26,725 nt of DNA, taken from Candidatus Paenalcaligenes intestinipullorum. Lineage in GTDB: Bacteria; Pseudomonadota; Gammaproteobacteria; Burkholderiales; Burkholderiaceae_B. The stretch's first letter is position 1. Each line of letters opens with the position of its first letter. The translations under genes were made by a program, and so were the position numbers. The notes under the pieces are model-generated. The model searched no databases. It had not been told where the DNA came from and saw nothing but the letters and a program-made list of their open reading frames with translations. Location of the stretch: the NCBI GenBank assembly GCA_019120675.1, contig DWUQ01000026.1, positions 1 through 26,725 on the forward strand, given 5' to 3'. This document shows positions 23,392 to 26,725 of this stretch, piece by piece.

Positions 23392-25170
23392 ATGAATGCA
23401 CGCTTCCCACTTCTAACGAGTACTGTATTGGCAACCACGCTGGCCGCTGGCTCAGTAGTGGGGGCAGCCCCTTCAGCAAATGGAGCCCTAGCACACGAGC
23501 ATATACAACTACGCAGTGGGCAGCTACCGTTAGTACAGCTTAGTGAAGATGTGCTGTATCGCATTCTGCTTGCCGAGGTGGCCGCGCAGCGCGAAGACTT
23601 TGATACCGCAGGCCAAGTCTTTCTTAGTTTAGCCCAAGACACCTCTGATCCTCGCTTTGCTCAACAGAGCTTTCAGTTCTCCATGATGGATCAGAATCTA
23701 TCCCGTGCCTTGCGCGCAGCACAGGAATGGTCTTTATTAGCACCTGAGGACGAAGAGGCCAAAGCCACCGCCTTAGCCATCGAGGCCTCTACAGGCAATA
23801 TCGATGGCCTAGCCAAAGCCTTACGTCAACGCATCCTCAAAGCCAGCGATCCCGAGCAGGCCGTCATCCAGGCTTTGGGCATCGTCAACAAGATGGTGGA
23901 TCCGCATTTGGCCTTTGAGGTGCTCGAAGAAGCCCTACCAGCAGATGTTGCCAACATGGCGATTACTCATTTGGCCTTAGCCGATGCGGCGTGGGCGGCG
24001 GGTCGCCCTGAGCGTGCTCACCAAGAGGCTCAGCGTGCTTTAGAGCAGGTGCCCGAGTCCGAGGCTGCGGCCCAGCGTGTGTTGGAGTATGGGTTGTTTG
24101 TGGATGCGGAGGCTGCCTTAAAGCAAGCGTATCAATATGTGCAGCGTTATCCTGAGGCACGACAAATGCAGCTGTTGTTGGTGAATCGTTTGGTGGAGCA
24201 GCAGCGCTTCGATCAAGCTCTAGAGCTGGTGCAAGGCATGCAACAGCACAACCCCGAAGACTTTGATCTGCTGTACACCGAAGCAGAAATCAATGCCCGT
24301 GCTCAACGCTATGATCGTGCCAAGCAGTTATTAAACACCTTCATCGACGTGCAGTCCCAACGTCGTGCGAGCCTAGGCGAAGGGCGGACCAATGCGTTAG
24401 CGAACCTTTCTGATGCACGGTTGGCCTTGGTACAAATTGCTGAAAGCACGGGCGATTACGCCGAGGCAATTCGCCAGCTCAACGCCATCGAAGAGCCTAA
24501 TCTGCGCTTTCAAGCACGGGTTCACCGTGCGGTGCTTGAGGCACGTCAGGGGGATATGCGTCGAGCCCAACGTACGCTTGATAGCGTCACGACCCAAGAC
24601 AAGCAGGAGCAAGCGGTCGTGGTGCTCACACGCGCCAGTATTTTGCGCCAGTCGGGGCGTACCGATGAAGCCTTGACCGTACTTGAACGCGGCGATCGTG
24701 AGCTGGTTGATGTGTCGGAAATTAAATACGACTTAGCCATGCTTTACGAGCAGCGGGGCAATTCGGATGGTTTCGAGCGTCTCATGCGTGAAGTGATTGA
24801 GCTTGAGCCCAACAACGCCAACGCGTATAACTCTTTGGGCTACACTTTTGTGGATCAAAACCGCAATTTGGCCGAAGCCCAAGATTTACTCGAACAGGCT
24901 TTAGAGCTTGAGCCCGAAAACCCTTACATACTTGATAGCGTGGGTTGGTACTTGTACCGCATGGGTGATCTAACTGCTGCGATGGAGTATCTAGAGCGTG
25001 CGTTTGAGCAGCTCCCCGAGCCGGATGTTGCCGCCCATTTGGGCGAGGTATACTGGCACGCCGAGCAACGAGAAAAAGCGTTACGTATTTGGCAGGTTGG
25101 ACTTGAAGCCGATGCGGAAAATGAAACCTTATTACAAACTCTTCAGCGTTTAAATGTTCAGCTTCCTTAA
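23392..25170 (+). CDS. TPR-repeat periplasmic protein
   Basis: The 592-aa protein begins with a signal peptide (MNARFPLLTSTVLATTLAAG, small residues up to about residue 35), then about 550 residues of helical tetratricopeptide-like repeats. The clearest units are near the C-terminus: EPNNANAYNSLGYTFVDQNR, PENPYILDSVGWYLYRMGD and PDVAAHLGEVYWHAEQ, each following the TPR spacing of small and aromatic residues. Such proteins act as protein-interaction scaffolds; the specific function is unknown. It sits upstream of lolB with a 17-base overlap, so the two are translated from one message and it may take part in outer-membrane or lipoprotein assembly (inference). The ribosome site before ATG 23392 is weak (GG 3-4 bases upstream only). 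Confidence 0.88.
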   Translation: MNARFPLLTSTVLATTLAAGSVVGAAPSANGALAHEHIQLRSGQLPLVQLSEDVLYRILLAEVAAQREDFDTAGQVFLSLAQDTSDPRFAQQSFQFSMMDQNLSRALRAAQEWSLLAPEDEEAKATALAIEASTGNIDGLAKALRQRILKASDPEQAVIQALGIVNKMVDPHLAFEVLEEALPADVANMAITHLALADAAWAAGRPERAHQEAQRALEQVPESEAAAQRVLEYGLFVDAEAALKQAYQYVQRYPEARQMQLLLVNRLVEQQRFDQALELVQGMQQHNPEDFDLLYTEAEINARAQRYDRAKQLLNTFIDVQSQRRASLGEGRTNALANLSDARLALVQIAESTGDYAEAIRQLNAIEEPNLRFQARVHRAVLEARQGDMRRAQRTLDSVTTQDKQEQAVVVLTRASILRQSGRTDEALTVLERGDRELVDVSEIKYDLAMLYEQRGNSDGFERLMREVIELEPNNANAYNSLGYTFVDQNRNLAEAQDLLEQALELEPENPYILDSVGWYLYRMGDLTAAMEYLERAFEQLPEPDVAAHLGEVYWHAEQREKALRIWQVGLEADAENETLLQTLQRLNVQLP

Positions 25171-25747
25171 CTTCTTAGCCCGTCGTCGCGGTTTTTTTGC
25201 TCTAGGGCTGACGGCAATCGTTGTGTTCGGCGGCTTAGCGGGCTGCGCCAGTACGCCCGATCTCTCGGCTGAGGCCGCTCATGCAGAGTTTGTGCGCAGT
25301 GGCCGCTTTGCAGTAAGCGTGGTGGAGGTCACAGGCAAACGGGATGCAGTTCAAGGTGGCTTTACATGGGTGGATACGGGCACACAGCTTAGCTTAAACC
25401 TAACCAACCCTATGGGTAGTGTGCTGGCCCAAGTTCTGGTGCAGCCAAAAGGTGCGGTTCTAGCACGCCCCGATGGCAGCACGGAGTACGCCAGTGACCC
25501 AGACGCTTTGGTTGAGCAACTGTTGGGCCATCCTATCCCTGTAGCGAAACTGCGCACATGGATACGCGGTCAAGCCGAACAGCAGGCTCAAAAAACAGCG
25601 TACCAAGACGATCAGTTGGTTGGTTTTGAACAAGACGGTTGGCGTGTGGGTCTAAGCCGCTATGACGCCAAAGGCCCAAAACTGTTGACGATGGATCGGC
25701 ATCAAAGCATGGGCCATATTACGGTGCGCTTAGTGGTGGATCAATGA
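25154..25747 (+). CDS. lolB: Outer-membrane lipoprotein receptor LolB
   Basis: Role: accepts lipoproteins from LolA in the periplasm and inserts them into the outer membrane. The 197-aa precursor has a basic N-terminus (ARRRGFF), a hydrophobic stretch and the lipobox LAGC with Cys31 as the lipidated residue. The mature part reads FVRSGRFAVSVV, then GGFTWVDTGTQLSLNLTNPMG, VLVQPKGAVL and LLGHPIPVAKLRTWIRGQ, the order typical of LolB. It overlaps the TPR gene by 17 bases and ispE by four (ATGA), so the three form an operon. No Shine-Dalgarno is visible, consistent with coupling. Confidence 0.92.
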   Translation: MFSFLNFLARRRGFFALGLTAIVVFGGLAGCASTPDLSAEAAHAEFVRSGRFAVSVVEVTGKRDAVQGGFTWVDTGTQLSLNLTNPMGSVLAQVLVQPKGAVLARPDGSTEYASDPDALVEQLLGHPIPVAKLRTWIRGQAEQQAQKTAYQDDQLVGFEQDGWRVGLSRYDAKGPKLLTMDRHQSMGHITVRLVVDQ

Positions 25748-26709
25748 GCGTGAGCCGTACGTTGTATGAGGTGCCCGCACCCGCTAAGTTGAATTTATTT
25801 TTGCATGTGACGGGGCGGGGTAACGATGGCTATCATCGTTTACAGACCGTATTTAGGCTGATCGATCTACAAGATCGTTTGCATTTTGAGCGTCGTAACG
25901 ACGGCAAAATCCTCTGCAGCCAGCCCACACTACAAGGCTTGGCGGAAACCGATGATCTCTGCCATCGTGCCGCGCAGCTGCTGCAAAGGGCAACCGGTAC
26001 GCGCTATGGGGTCAGTTGGCACTGCGATAAACGCATCCCAGCAGGGGCTGGCCTGGGTGGTGGCTCCAGCGATGCAGCCTCCACGCTCATTGCTTTAAAT
26101 CGCTTATGGGGCTTGGGCTTATCACGTTTGCAGCTGATGCGCTTGGGCGTACAGCTTGGCGCGGACGTCCCTGTGTTTGTGTTTGGTCGTAATGCATTTG
26201 CCCAAGGCATTGGTGAGCAGTTACAGCCGATAACGTTACCCATTCGTCAGTATAGTTTGTGGCTGCCCAACACCTTTTTATCCACCCCCAAAGTGTTTTC
26301 CGCGAAAAGCTTGACACGCAATACAAAACCCGTCACAATTATGGACTTTGCTCAATGGCAAATAGATCAAGATTGCAATGCAGAAGCGCCAAGCCCTGTG
26401 GCTCGCGCCAAAGCGTTTCAATCCTGTGCCTTATTTGGGCACAATGATCTACAACCCGTAGCGTCTAGTTTGAGTCCTGAGGTCGCCTCTGTGTTACGGC
26501 TCTTGCAAAGCCTCGGATTACATGCTAGAATGACTGGGTCTGGCTCATGTGTGTTTTTGGAGTTTCCTAAAAACAACACTGCCATTAGGCAACACAGCCA
26601 AATTAGCGGTAGAATTCTGCACTTAACTCAAAGTTTGCAGCCGCTGGTAAAACAGTCCTGGTTTGTTGATGGATTGGATTATCACCCGCTCTATACCTGG
26701 TTGAACTGA
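25744..26709 (+). CDS. ispE: 4-diphosphocytidyl-2-C-methyl-D-erythritol kinase
   Basis: Role: ATP-dependent phosphorylation of CDP-methylerythritol in the MEP pathway of isoprenoid synthesis, cytosol. The 321-aa GHMP kinase has the N-terminal PAPAKLNLFLHV (Lys15), the ATP loop PAGAGLGGGSSDAA (99-112), catalytic Asp141 in LGADVPVF, and the C-terminal MTGSGSCVFLEF motif. It is somewhat longer than the usual 280-300 aa; the additional length is in the C-terminal half (KSLTRNTKPVTIMDF region and the tail after GSGSCVF). ATG 25744 overlaps the lolB stop by four bases. A tRNA-Gln seems to follow 3 bases after the stop, the normal order in Burkholderiales. Confidence 0.95.
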   Translation: MSVSRTLYEVPAPAKLNLFLHVTGRGNDGYHRLQTVFRLIDLQDRLHFERRNDGKILCSQPTLQGLAETDDLCHRAAQLLQRATGTRYGVSWHCDKRIPAGAGLGGGSSDAASTLIALNRLWGLGLSRLQLMRLGVQLGADVPVFVFGRNAFAQGIGEQLQPITLPIRQYSLWLPNTFLSTPKVFSAKSLTRNTKPVTIMDFAQWQIDQDCNAEAPSPVARAKAFQSCALFGHNDLQPVASSLSPEVASVLRLLQSLGLHARMTGSGSCVFLEFPKNNTAIRQHSQISGRILHLTQSLQPLVKQSWFVDGLDYHPLYTWLN

Positions 26710-26712
26710 ATT

Positions 26713-26725
26713 TGGGGAATAGCCA
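26713..26725 (+). tRNA. Start of a probable tRNA-Gln, cut by the window edge
   Basis: The last 13 bases TGGGGAATAGCCA match the beginning of bacterial tRNA-Gln (acceptor arm TGGGGNNT, then AGCCAAG of the D-arm). It lies just after ispE, where Burkholderiales carry glnQ-type tRNA genes followed by prs. Only the first arm is present, so identity rests on context. Confidence 0.5.

Overview
The window looks like a chromosomal segment of a betaproteobacterium of the order Burkholderiales, probably family Alcaligenaceae. The main evidence is the right-hand block mutM / TPR protein / lolB / ispE / start of a tRNA-Gln, a gene order I recall from that group. Sequence style (moderate GC, ATG/GTG/TTG starts, short overlaps) agrees. 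No CRISPR array, transposase, integrase, phage gene or rRNA was found.

Region 1 (1-9150) is a purine-breakdown island, transcribed leftward except for its LysR regulator. From right to left on the minus strand it holds: uraD (OHCU decarboxylase, with its own terminator); a first NCS2 purine permease (own terminator); a four-gene operon of 8-oxoguanine-deaminase-like amidohydrolase, ureidoglycolate lyase allA, class II aldolase/adducin-like protein and a 62-aa 4-oxalocrotonate tautomerase (strong terminator); a second NCS2 permease; and the beginning of a Tsx/OmpK-type outer-membrane channel that runs off the left edge. A LysR gene is divergent from uraD. Together these suggest uptake of a purine across both membranes, deamination of an 8-oxopurine to urate, and late steps of the urate-allantoin route ending in glyoxylate and urea. 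The urate oxidase, HIU hydrolase, allantoinase and allantoicase steps are not in the window. The aldolase-like protein and tautomerase have no textbook role here and are the most interesting unknowns. Several perfect inverted repeats lie upstream of these transcription units.

Region 2 (9284-18808) is a surface-glycan locus, all on the plus strand: a polyprenyl-phosphate sugar-1-phosphate transferase (WecA/WbpL type), TviB/WbpO dehydrogenase and TviC/WbpP epimerase (making UDP-GalNAcA), a MurJ/MviN-family flippase, two GT4 glycosyltransferases, and one 784-residue protein that is two GT4 enzymes fused. No Wzy polymerase or ligase is visible, so the product could be a short oligosaccharide or be completed elsewhere. 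It meets, tail to tail, an AlgC-like phosphomannomutase/phosphoglucomutase gene (18805-20190, minus) that is complete except for one in-frame TAG at codon 315.

Region 3 (20308-26725) is mostly housekeeping: a GlcD/D-2-hydroxyacid dehydrogenase-type flavoprotein, a PAP2 membrane phosphatase, mutM (minus), a TPR periplasmic protein, lolB, ispE, and the first bases of a probable tRNA-Gln.

Limits: all family calls come from reading the translations and recalling motifs; no database search was made. I do not see an obviously new defence or mobile system. The best candidates for something undescribed are the aldolase/tautomerase pair inside the 8-oxopurine operon and the fused glycosyltransferase.
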